From NCBI RefSeq assembly GCF_029633865.1, contig NC_079223.1, positions 36,487,739-36,551,738 of the forward strand: a DNA stretch of 64,000 nucleotides, in the 5' to 3' direction. The translations under genes were made by a program, and so were the position numbers. Under the pieces are notes generated by a model, which saw only the letters and a list, made by a program, of their open reading frames with translations, was not told where the DNA came from and made no database searches. This document shows positions 50,801-63,300 of the stretch, piece after piece. How positions within the stretch are numbered: the first letter of the stretch is position 1; every line of letters starts with the position of its first letter. The DNA comes from Lampris incognitus. Lineage: Eukaryota > Chordata > Actinopteri > Lampriformes > Lampridae.

Positions 50801-51926
50801 CGCACCACACTTTGGGAATAGAAAACTTAAAAAGAACTAAACACTTGAACGGGTTTATTGAGATGTAAACTGAACGATATGACTGTACGGTGATTCAACA
50901 CATTAATGCCGGTGTTAATACTGACATTTCTTACCAAATTGATAAAAAAAGGCATTTCATGGGTTGAAAATGGCTCAACACCCCATCTACGGTTTTAAAT
51001 TAGCCCTGAACCTTGCAAGCCCAATGCTGACGTAGAGTCGACCGGTTGGGGTTTATCTACGTCATGAAATAACAAAAAAAACTTAACGCCCTCTAATCAG
51101 AGGTCGGCGACCCAGCTCCGCCAGCCCTGCCCTTGTGTGAGTCTGTGAAACCACGCTCATTGATCGAGAGTCATCATTCACAGTTTACTTGCTAACCTTG
51201 CGCCTTTATTACATTTTCTATCAACCTTTTGAAGTTATCTTGATTTACAGTTAGTTATAGTTATATTATTTCATCATTTTCAATTTTGGCACAACGTTTT
51301 TGATGGCTATAGAAGCACCACCAGACAACTGGGTCGGTTGGGGTGGTGTGTGTCGCTGTGCCTGAAGCCAGGCTGGCGGAGGGGACTGATTACGGCGGTG
51401 TGCGGCAGTGAGCCAGTGACTCCTGCCCGTGCTCCTGCTTCACCCCTCCCCCTCCCCAACCTCCTTTTAAGCCCCTTTGCCACTTTGTAGCATTTTTCAA
51501 AATTATGCAGTGGGTGGGGTTAGGTTCAGACCCCGGGGGGCAAGTTATACTTTAACTGTCTTGATGCATGCTCAATAATCCAGGTAAGGAAATCACAGAT
51601 CAGTTCATCTGGACACAGTGTTTATTGACAGAATAAACGTCTCTCAATAAACGTTGTGTCCAGATGAACTGATTTAACTTTCTGTGATACACTAACTGTG
51701 ACTGACTGCAGGTGGACTCGTATAACGTGAGCGTGGCAGAGAGCCTGGGCGAGGTCATGTTGGTGAAGATTGAAAAAAATAAGTACTGGAGGCAAGATGA
51801 CTGGTACTGCAGGTACATCACAGTGAAGACCCCAGATGGAGACCATGTGGAATTCCCTTGTTTCCGCTGGCTGGTAGATGACAAGGAAGTGATTCTGAGG
51901 GACGGACGAGGTAGTCACCGCTCCTG

Positions 51927-51977
<51 letters not shown>

Positions 51978-52341
51978 GAGGACTCTGTCACTGACTTCTC
52001 AACAGTTCATCTGAACATATTTGAACTGGTAATCCCCATGTTGGTAGGCAATGGAATAGAGGAGACTTATCTTGAACAGTGTCTATTAACTGATCCATTC
52101 TAAGAAGTGAATTGTTTTGCAATAAAGCAATCAAACAATATTCCATTTTATATGCTAAGCAATTTACTGGCCCTGTGATGGCCTAGCGGCCTGTCTAGGG
52201 TGTCTCAACGCCTGCCACCCTATAACTGCTGGAATAGGCTCCAGCATCCCCGCGACCCTGTGGACAGAATAAGCGGCTTGGATAATGGATGGAGATATAT
52301 ACGTGTATATATATATACACACACACACACACATATATATA

Positions 52342-52402
<61 letters not shown>

Positions 52403-52665
52403 ATCCAGTGAGTCAAGTAAATTCTTATATATTAATATATAACATACCTTTGTTAAAAGAAACACTCAACGGCAGGGAAAGTGCTCAACAAATAAGGAGT
52501 AAAATAATCTATATAATCTACATTATATATAGTAAAGATAGATGTAGGAAAAAAACATACATTTCAGTACAAGCTTGTTTCATGCATCACGCACTCATTG
52601 GCTGCCAATGTAATATATACACACACACACACACACATATATACATGTATATATATGTGTGTGTG

Positions 52666-52697
<32 letters not shown>

Positions 52698-54312
52698 CAC
52701 TACCGTTCAAAAGTTTGGGATCACATTGAAATGTCCATATTTTTGAAGGAAAAGCACTGTACTTTTCAATGAAGATAACTTTAAACTAGTCTTAACTTTA
52801 AAGAAATACACTCTATACATTGCTAATGTGGTAAATGACTATTCTAGCTGCAAATGTCTGGTTTTTGGTGCAATATCTACATAGGTGTATAGAGGCCCAT
52901 TTCAAGCAACTATCACTCCAGTGTTCTAATGGTACAATGTGTTTGCTCATTGGCTCAGAAGGCTAATTGATGATTAGAAAACCCTTGTGCAATCATGTTC
53001 ACACATCTGAAAACAGTTTAGCTCGTTACAGAAGCTACAAAACTGACCTTCCTTTGAGCAGATTGAGTTTCTGGAGCATCACATTTGTGGGGTCAATTAA
53101 ACGCTCAAAATGGCCAGAAAAAGAGAACTTTCATCTGAAACTCGACAGTCTATTCTTGTTCTTAGAAATGAAGGCTATTCCATGCGAGAAATTGCTAAGA
53201 AATTGAAGATTTCCTACACCGGTGTGTACTACTCCCTTCAGAGGACAGCACAAACAGGCTCTAACCAGAGTAGAAAAAGAAGTGGGAGGCCGCGTTGCAC
53301 AACTGAGCAAGAAGATAAGTACATTAGAGTCTCTAGTTTGAGAAACAGACGCCTCACAGGTCCCCAACTGGCATCTTCATTAAATAGTACCCGCAAAACA
53401 CCAGTGTCAACATCTACAGTGAAGAGGCGGCTGCGGGATTCTGGGCTTCAGGGCAGAGTGGCAAAGAAAAAGCCATATCTGAGACTGACCAATAAAAGAA
53501 AAAGATTAAGATGGGCAAAAGAACACAGACATTGGACAGAGGAAGACTGGAAAAAAGTGTTGTGGACGGATGAATCCAAGTTTGAGGTGTTTGGATCACA
53601 AAGAAGAACGTTTGTGAGACGCAGAACAAATGAAAAGATGCTGGAAGAATGCCTGACGCCATCTGTTAAGCATGGTGGAGGTAATGTGATGGTCTGGGGT
53701 TGCTTTGGTGCTGGTAAGGTGGGAGATTTGTACAGGGTAAAAGGGATTCTGAATAAGGAAGGCTATCACTCCATTTTGCAACGCCATGCCATACCCAGTG
53801 GACAGCGCTTGATTGGAGCCAATTTCATCCTACAACAGGACAATGACCCTAAACACACCTCCAAATTGTGCAAGAACTATTTAGAGCAGAAGCAGGCAGC
53901 TGGTATTCTATCGGTAATGGAGTGGCCAGCGCAGTCACCAGATCTGAACCCCATTGAGCTGTTGTGGGAGCAGCTTGACCGTATGGTACGCAAGAAGTGC
54001 CCACCCAACCAATCCAACTTGTGGGAGCTGCTTCTGGAAGCGTGGGGTGCAATTTCTCCAGATTACCTCAACAAATTAACAGCTAGAATGCCAAAGGTCT
54101 GCAATGCTGTAATTGCTGCAAATGGAGGATTCTTTGACGAAAGCAAAGTTTGATGTAAAAAAAATCTTATTTCAAATACAAATCATTATTTCTAACCTTG
54201 TCAATGTCTTGACTCTATTTTCTATTCATTTCACAACATATGGTGGTGAATAAGTGTGACTTTTCATGGAAAACACAAAATTGTTTGGGTGATCCCAAAC
54301 TTTTGAACGGTA

Positions 54313-54354
<42 letters not shown>

Positions 54355-57300
54355 GACACGTTGGTCCTTGACTAACGGGTCAGACCCTTTAATCGACTGG
54401 TTAACGTTGTCGCTTGCGGGGTGGGAGATACGGGTTCGCGTCCCGGCTGTGGTGGTTCCTGGACTGCCCCCCGAATTCGCTACTATATATATATACACAC
54501 ACACAGTTTGTTCTTCATTATGACTATATCATTTCAACCATATAATTTGATAGGGCTGAAAAGTGTTTTCTCTATTTAGATGTCCGATGCCAAACCGGAC
54601 GTCCTCATCCAAGCAGGATTTGTACCAAACTGCCCTCAAACAATCATATCCATAAATTAATTTACAATTATTTCTGTTGTAGCACGTTTACCACAGCATG
54701 ATAAGACCAGACTGGCCAAGGAGCACAGACACAAAGAGTTGCAAACAAGACAGAAAAATTACAGGCAAGAGCACCATTACTCTAGTCATTGTTTTTACAT
54801 TTTAACACTGCCTCGCCTTTTTTCACATACTGATTATGTGGGTGATGCTTAGGGCTACCAATAGCAGCAACAGTTTTGTAATTTGACGGGAACTCTGAGC
54901 AAGCTGAACCTTGGTAAAAACCATGTTGTTCCCCATAGGTGGAAAGAGTGGCAGCCAGGCTTCCCTATGAGCATAGACGCTGACAAACACAAAGATTTGC
55001 CTCGGGACATCCAGTTTGACTGTGAGAAAGGAATGGACTTTGTACTGAACTACAGCAAGGCGTGAGTACTCCCTTCAACACTTAGCCGGCCAAACTAAAG
55101 AGTGACACAAGCGTCATCAATGATACCAGATAGAAGCATCAGATGTCAGGCTACAGTGGACTTTTGATGTCTCCAGGTACACAAACAGAGTGAAAAGTCA
55201 ATGTGCAGAGTTCATTTTCAGTATTTTTGCCCTGGCCCAAAATCTATTTTGGTGCCATCATCATGTGCGGCTTAGTGAAATGCTTTACATATACGTTTGT
55301 TCAGAGGGATTTGGTATACTGTAGAGCCATTGTAATGTTATCAACGGTATTTGCATTTGTACTCTACGCTCTCTATTTACCAGCATGAATAGTGACACTG
55401 ACACTGGTTTGTCCGTGTTAGAAGAGGGATAAAAACAGTAGGGAAAAGACCACTTTGCAAATTATAAATTGAATATGTTTCCTCTTATAGATGATAGTGT
55501 ACATGCCTAGTGGCTAGTTAGTTCATCCTTGGACAAGAGCACATGGGTTCATCCCTGTTGAAATACTTTGGTGAGGTATTAACCCCTCTCTGCTCCTGGA
55601 TGCAGCACAGTCGCTAACCAGAGGACATACGCTGCAAAACACGTATTCGATGCTGCTTTAAGTCTCACAGTGCTTATTTCGAGATATTACTGTGCTGCTA
55701 ACTCTCAAACGAGCCCCGCAGCTGAGGCGAGGATGAACAGGACGTCACTCAGTGGTCGAAAATTTCTTTATTTTTAACCAACAGGTTACAAACCTTGAAA
55801 AAGAAAACACACAAAATACAAACATACATCATTCAAGTACCCTCAACTCAAAGCTAACACACAATATAACTCACTCACTCTTGCAATCACTCACCAGTCC
55901 GTCCTCGTCCAGTCATACTAAAGAGTCCCCGCTCTGAAGCTGTATTAACTTTCTTGACGTCACCCCCAGAACGTAAATCAGCCAATCACAGCAGCTCCCT
56001 AACTGAGACCCCGGATGCACGCATTTCTCGCCAATAGAATTTCGCAATAAAAGTCCTTATCAAGCACACAGAAATCACATACAATTGGAACTGAAATAAA
56101 TCTCATTATTATTATCAATACTCGGATTCACTTATGTAACTAACAATTCAAACAATGTTACAATTTAACTACATGTAAACGAAATAACTTTCACAAGTTT
56201 GTACTTAAACTAAACAAAAATATCTGACTAAACACAACTCAAATCCAACCACCCCATAGAAAGTAACACAATTACTAGTAAAATTGTCCTGTTCCACTGG
56301 CAGATATTATTGCTTGTTTCAAGAAAGGGTACTTGTTTTGTGATTGTGTTGTTATGATAATTTTTCACTTTACAGGAAAAGAAATCTTAAAGCAAGAAAC
56401 GATTTGAGATAATCTTTCGTTTCTAGGGTAAATGTCTTTATTCAAGTCTTATAATCATGAAACAAGTACACTTTCACAAGCATTTTTTTTGCCAGTGGGA
56501 TTAGCAAAGATTTTTTATTAGCAATATGTTGAAATAAGCATTATGAGACTTAAAACAAGATAAAATACCTTGGTAAACTGGCCACAGAAATAGGGCTGGG
56601 CAATAAGGAGAAAATCCAGTATCACAATATCTTTAATCCAATACCTCAACATCGATATTATGATGATATTGTAGGGATGACGACTGGTGCTTTCATAAGA
56701 TATTTACATACAAGAGATTTTTGATATACAGTCATTAGTAATGTGGACAGGATGTCCAGGCAGGTAGTAGCAAATAGATAATATAACAGTGACAGCAGTC
56801 TGGTAAGTTCAGAAAATTACATCCCTTTACTGTAATGCTGCCTTTAAAACCAGGGCAAGACAACACTTATACCATGTAACGATGTCCAAAATCCCAGACG
56901 ATATTTAGTCTCTTGTCACTATCACAATATCGATTATAATATTGCTATATCCCCCAGCCCGAAACAGAAACTCTCTAAAGACACTTGGGTACAACTGATT
57001 TTTACACACTTCCTCCCCAAAAGAGAAAAAAGATGAGACACACAAAAAGATGACACACACAATCTAAACCAGGAGCTTGTGGAGTTAGAAAACAACGAGA
57101 CAGGAGACGTGAGAGTAGACGTAGTCGAGGTAGTTTACTAGCTCCAACTTTTCATCTCATACATTCGACAACGACCCTGAACTCTGTCCCGGAAGTGGAA
57201 GTGCATTATCTCTTAGGTGAATGTCTCTAGTTATATAGATGTGCGTCACCACACAGGCCCCCTCCAGAATTCACCTACACAAAACAATGCAAAACAGCAA

Positions 57301-60300
57301 AAGCGCAAGTCATGAACATAAAAATAGACTCTACAACAGAACAGTCAATGACATAGTGCAAAGTCACGGGGAAAACAAGTGACGAGTCGGGGGGCGGACC
57401 CTGCGGCCCTAACGGCTGCGCTTCACAGGAGGGGAAACAGATGGGGCCGAAACCCGGGCCATAGGTGGGGCCGAAGTAGGAACAGAGGCAGGTGCCGGGG
57501 CCGACCTAGGAGGGCGTCTTTATATAACGTTTATTGAGAGAGAAACGTTTCATCACTCATCTAAGTGACCTCTTGAGTCTCAACTGACTGCAGGTATCCC
57601 CACCCTTATAAACAATACAGTGGCATAACGACCGAAAACAACAATCGGTTTCATGTGCAAATTACCACTACCATTAACTAGAGTTACAATGTTTTTATGC
57701 ATGCTCAATAATCCAAGTAAGAAAATCAAAGAAAAATCCGGATACAATCCAGATGAACTGATTCAACTTTCTTTGATTTTTCTTAGAGTTACAGACTTAC
57801 TCTTAGGCGTGCCCCCCACCCCCCATCGGTTCAGCGATGGTCATTCCATCTTCACATAGGTGGCCTTTTTTATTTTTTTTCTCTGCCCAATTGTATCCGG
57901 TCAACTCTTCTGAGCTGTCCCGGTCACTTCCACCCCCACTACCACATGCCTGCGATACATGTGCAGTCGCCAGCCCTTTTTTTTTTTCACCTGACAGTGA
58001 AGAATTCCGCCAGGGGGACGTAGCGTGTGGGAGGATCACCCCATTCCCCCCAGTTCCCCCTACCCCCTGAACAGGCGCACTGACCGACCAGAGGAGGCGC
58101 TAGTGCAGTGACCAGGACACATACCCACATCCAGCTTCCCACCTGCAGACATGGCCAATTGTATCTGGAGATTCGAACCGGTGATCCCCGCGTTGGTAGG
58201 CAACGGAATAGACAGCTACGCTACCCGGACGCCCCTGTAGATGACCTCTTTGAGTCCCTGTTCAAACCACTGTAACTCTGGTTAGCGTTATGCGACTGTT
58301 ATTGTTTATAAGGGTGGGGATGCCTGCAGTCAGTTGAGACTGAAGAGGTCACTTAGATGATGATGAAACGTTGCTGTCAATAAACGTTGTGCCCCAATGA
58401 ACTGATTCAACTCTCTGTGATTTCCTTACTGGGATTATTGTGCATGCATCAAGACGTTTTCAAGAAGTCATTCGGTTTAGTGGATTGGCCGAGTACAAAC
58501 ATAGCTGATTTAACTGGAAGCACCATAACTCGGATGCTGTGTGTATTTTTCTCTGGGTTCTTTTCATTTTTCTTTTCATGTTATGCCTGGATTTTTGCGC
58601 TGCAGTGATAAGATATTTTCACATGAAAGGGGATGGTGGCTGATGATAACCATTCTCCCTCCCAGCATAGAGAACCTGTGTGTGAACCAGTTTATGCACA
58701 TGTTCCAGACCTCCTGGAATGACTTTGCTGATTTTGAGAGGATCTTTGTGAGAATCAAAAACACGATTTCAGGTCAGCCTCGGCTCTTCGAACATACAAT
58801 TTATAACAACAAAAAAAAGTGTATGAATTCATTCAGTCATCAGTGTATATTGTTCTTCTTTTGCATTATATCATATTCCCCAGAGTATGTGATGCAGCAC
58901 TGGAAGGAGGACTTCATGTTTGGTTACCAGTTCCTGAATGGCTGCAACCCGGTAATAATCCAAAAATGCATCAAACTTCCAGACAAGTTTCCCGTCACTC
59001 ATGAGATGGTTGCTTTCTGCCTGGAGAGAGACATGACCCTGGAGCAAGAGATAGAGGTAAACACACATAGGACATCACGATTTTCTTGAACTCCGTCTGT
59101 ATCGCTGTCCCTCAATTCTTTTTTTTTTCTCCCCAATTGTTTCTGGCCAATGATCCCACTCTTCTGAGCCGTCCCGGTTGCTGCACCATCCCCTCTGCTG
59201 ATCCGGGGAGGGCTGCAGACTACCACATGCCTCCTCTGATACATGTGGAGTCACCAGCCGCTTCTTTTCACCTGACAGTGAGGAGTTTCACCAGGGGGAT
59301 GTAGCACATGGGAGGATCACGCTATTCCCCCTAGTTCCCCCTCCCCCCTGAACAAGGCGCCCGACCGACCACAGGAGGCGTTATTACAGCGATCAGGACA
59401 CATACCCACATCCGGCTTCCCACCCGCAGACACAGCCACTTGTGTCTGTAGGGATGCTCGACCAAGCCAGAGGTAACACAGGAATTCAAACTGATGATCC
59501 CCTTGTTGGAAGGCAACGGAATAGACTGCCATGCTACCCGGATGCCCCACTGTCCCTCAGTTCTGAGGGAAAAGTACAAACTGACAGCTGTATTTTCCAT
59601 TGTTTTCAGTCGTGTTTTTGCAAATGCCATCTGAGGGTTGGACTTTAAGAGATCACGATAGTAATATATAAAGAAATCATTGGTAGCTAGTAAATTAATT
59701 GTCACAGTCCTTGCTCAATTCCTTTCACACTCTGTGAGTAGGGAGAACAGTAGTAGTTTTCTCTTTTATGATGCAAAATGTCTCTGATTGGAGAGATTGG
59801 AGCCATTGGTTCGAGAAAGAGATACAAGGATATGTCAACAATGCCTAAACTTCCAGCCCCACACCAACTTGTTATTCTATACCTGTGAGGACCCTCATTG
59901 ACCACCCTCATTGCTTAGCCCATAACTATCAGAACTGCATGCCTACCTGGAATTTAAACTAATCCTACTTCTGATTCTAATCTATACTGTAAACCCAAGT
60001 CCTATCCATAAGATATACCCTTTAAGAAGTGAGGACTGTCCAAAATATCCCCACTTTGCAAAAATGTCCTCACTTGGATGGTTTGAAACTCAAAACTCAA
60101 AGTGTTCTTCACAAATAAAGCTGAACAAAAATACACACACACACACACACACATGCTCAATTATGTTAAACAATGTTGTCCTTCCAGGAAGGTAACATAT
60201 ACATAGCAGACTTTGAGGTCCTGGATGGCATCAGCCCTAACGGTACCGACCCGTGTACCCAGCAGTACCTGGCTGCTCCTATCTGTTTGCTCTACAGGAA

Positions 60301-63300
60301 TGCCCAGAACAAGATCCTGCCTCTGGCCATACAGGTACAGTGAGACAGCTGAGGAGCAGGTGTGTCACACAACACTACCTTCCTAAAAGCGTTGGCTTTT
60401 ACCACTGTCATTTCAGTGTTCATCTCTTTCTCTTTCTCGAGTGGCCTGGCTTATCTTCCTCTTTATTTCTCTCACTCCTCTGTTTCACTCCCACTTCTAC
60501 TCTCTTCCAGCTGAAGCAGACTCCAGGCGAGGACAACCCCATCTACCTGCCCAGCGACAGCCAGTACGACTGGCTGCTGGCTAAGATCTGGGTCCGCTCC
60601 GCCGACTTCCACGTCCATCAGACTGTCACACATCTGCTGAAGACACACCTCATGTCCGAGGTGTTTGGCGTTGCCATGTACAGGCAGCTTTCAGCGGTTC
60701 ATCCCGTCTATAAGGTGAGACTCCCCTTACATCCAGTTTGACTAAGCATAAACTATTTGCTGGATCGAATCAGTGACTAAGGGATCAGACTGACTGATGG
60801 GTCCTCTCCTAGCTGCTGATCCCACACATTCGTTTCACCATTGCCATCAACACCAAGGCCAGGGAGGAGCTCATCTGTGAAAACGGCATCTTCGACAAGG
60901 TGATTTTGTGTATCCCAAGGCCTTTCTTTTTTTACTTGATTCAATGCTAAGACTGCAACTAATGATTAGTTTCATTATTGATTAATGTATTAATGTATGA
61001 ATTAATTATGTATTAATGTAGGAGTACTTTGAGGGGCTGATGAATGAAGAAAATGAGAGAGAGAGAAGGTTGGATGATGTGGGGATAGTGAATCAGGAAG
61101 TGTGGTGGATTAGCAAGGAGGAAGTGAGGGAAGCTATGAGGAGGATGAAGAGTGGAAAGGCAGTTGGTCCTGATGACATACCTGTGGAGGCATGGAGATG
61201 TTTAGGAGAGATGGCAGTGGAGTTTTTAACTAGATTGTTTAACACAAGCTTGGAAAGTTAGAGGATGCCTGAAGAGTGGAGAAGAAGCATACTGGTACCG
61301 ATTTTCAAGAACAAGGGCGGTGTGCAGAACTGTAGCAACTACAGAGGTATAAAGTTGATCAGCCACAGCATGAAGATATGGGAAAGAGTAATAGAAGCTA
61401 GGTTAAGAGGAGAGGTGACAATTAGCGAGCAGCAGTATGGTTTCATGCCACGAAAGAGCACCACAGATGTGATGTTTGCTTTGAGAATGTTGATTGAGAA
61501 GTATAGAGAAGGTCAGAAGGAGTTACATTGTGTCTTTAGAGAAAGTATATGACAGGGTGCCGAGAGAGGAGGTGTGGTATTGTATGAGGAAGTCAGGAGT
61601 TGCAGAGAAGTATGTAGGAGTGGTGCAGGATATGTATGAGGGAAGTGTGACAGTGGTGAGGCATCTAGTTGGAATGACAGATGGATTCAAGGTGGAGGTG
61701 GGATTACATCAAGGATTGGCTCTGAGCCCTTTTTTGTTTGCAATGGTGATGGACAGGTTGACGGACGAGATCAGGCAGGAGTCTCCATGGACTATGATGT
61801 TTGCGGATGGCATTGTGATCTGTAGTGAGAGTAGGGTGGAGGTTGAGGAGAGCCTGGAGAGAAGAGGAATGAAAGTCAGTAGGAGCAAGACGGAATATCT
61901 ATGCATGAATGAGAGGGAGGACAGTAAAATGGTGAGGATGCAAAGAGCAGAGGTGATGAAGGCATATGAGTTTAAATATTTGGGGTCAACAGTCCAAAGT
62001 AACGGGGAGTGCAGAAGAGAGGTGAAGAAGAGAGTGCAGGCAGGGTGGAGTGGGTTGAGAAGAGTGTCAGGAGTGATTTGCGACAGACAGGTACCAGCAA
62101 GAGTTAAAGAGAAGGTTTACAAGATGGTTGTGAGACCAGCTATGTTATATGGTTTGGAGACAGTGGCACTGACGAAAAGACAGGAGGTGGAGCTGGAGGT
62201 GGCAGAGTTGAAGATGCAAAGATTTTCACTGGGAGTGACGAAGACGGCAGGATTAGGAATGAGTATATTAGAGGGACAGCTCAGGTTGGACAGTTTGGAG
62301 ACAAAACAAGAGGCAAGATTGAGATGGCTCGGACATGTGTGGAGGAGAGATGCTGGGTATATTGGGAGAAGGATGCTGAATATGGAGCTGCCAGGGAAGA
62401 GGAAAAGAGGAAGGCCAAAGAGGAGGTTTATGGATGTGGTGAAGGAGGACATGCAGGTGGTTGGTGTGACAGAGGAAGATGCAGAGGACAGGAAGAGATG
62501 GAAACGAATGATCCGCTGTGGCGACCCCTAACGGGAGCAGCCGAAAGTAGTAGTAGTAGTAGTAGCCGTAGTAGTAGATTGATTAATGTATGATATTTTT
62601 TTGATGAATCAATTAATAGTTTGGTCTACAGACTGTTGAATATATGGGCAAATACCCATCACAAGTTCCCAGAGTCCTAAGGGATTTCTTGATACTGTGT
62701 ACATGGCAGTCAAGAACCCCCCAGGTATTCATTTCATGATATGAATCAAAGCGAGATGAGCAAATGTTAGATTAGAATTTTTGAATCTGTAACCAACAAA
62801 TGTTTGATATATTTTTTTGACAGATGATGAATTGATTACCAATTTTCTAATCAATTAATTTTCCATTAACCAATTGAATGTTTTACTAATAATTTCAGCA
62901 CCAATTGATGCTGATCAAATGGTGTAAATTGAAGAGAAAGGGGGGTTAATAAATACCATGGCATAGTCTGTCGGAAACATTTCTAAAATGAGTGTGCTAA
63001 AATCTTAGTCCATCACATCAAGACGGACTTGCTGATCTTTCCTTTAGAGCTTGTCTCTACTGTTAACCTCCTTGTCAATGCCATAGGTGATGTGAGAACG
63101 CACTATTCACTGTGCAGCCATTAACTGCTGGTTTGATGGGTCTGGGACTGGCCAAGGTTTATGAAAAGAGTGGAGGTGTGGTTGAAACAGTATGGCAGTA
63201 AAATGTTGTCACATCTATTCTGATGTGAATGACCTTGATTCATCTCTACCTGGCAAACCACATCAAGCTCTTTCTCTTTGACCAGGCCAATGGCACAGGT

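Noticed and set aside
54352..54482. Possible tRNA gene with a good B box
   Set aside because: I could not close an acceptor stem or anticodon arm, and it is embedded in (TA)n next to a transposon. It is more likely a SINE head.
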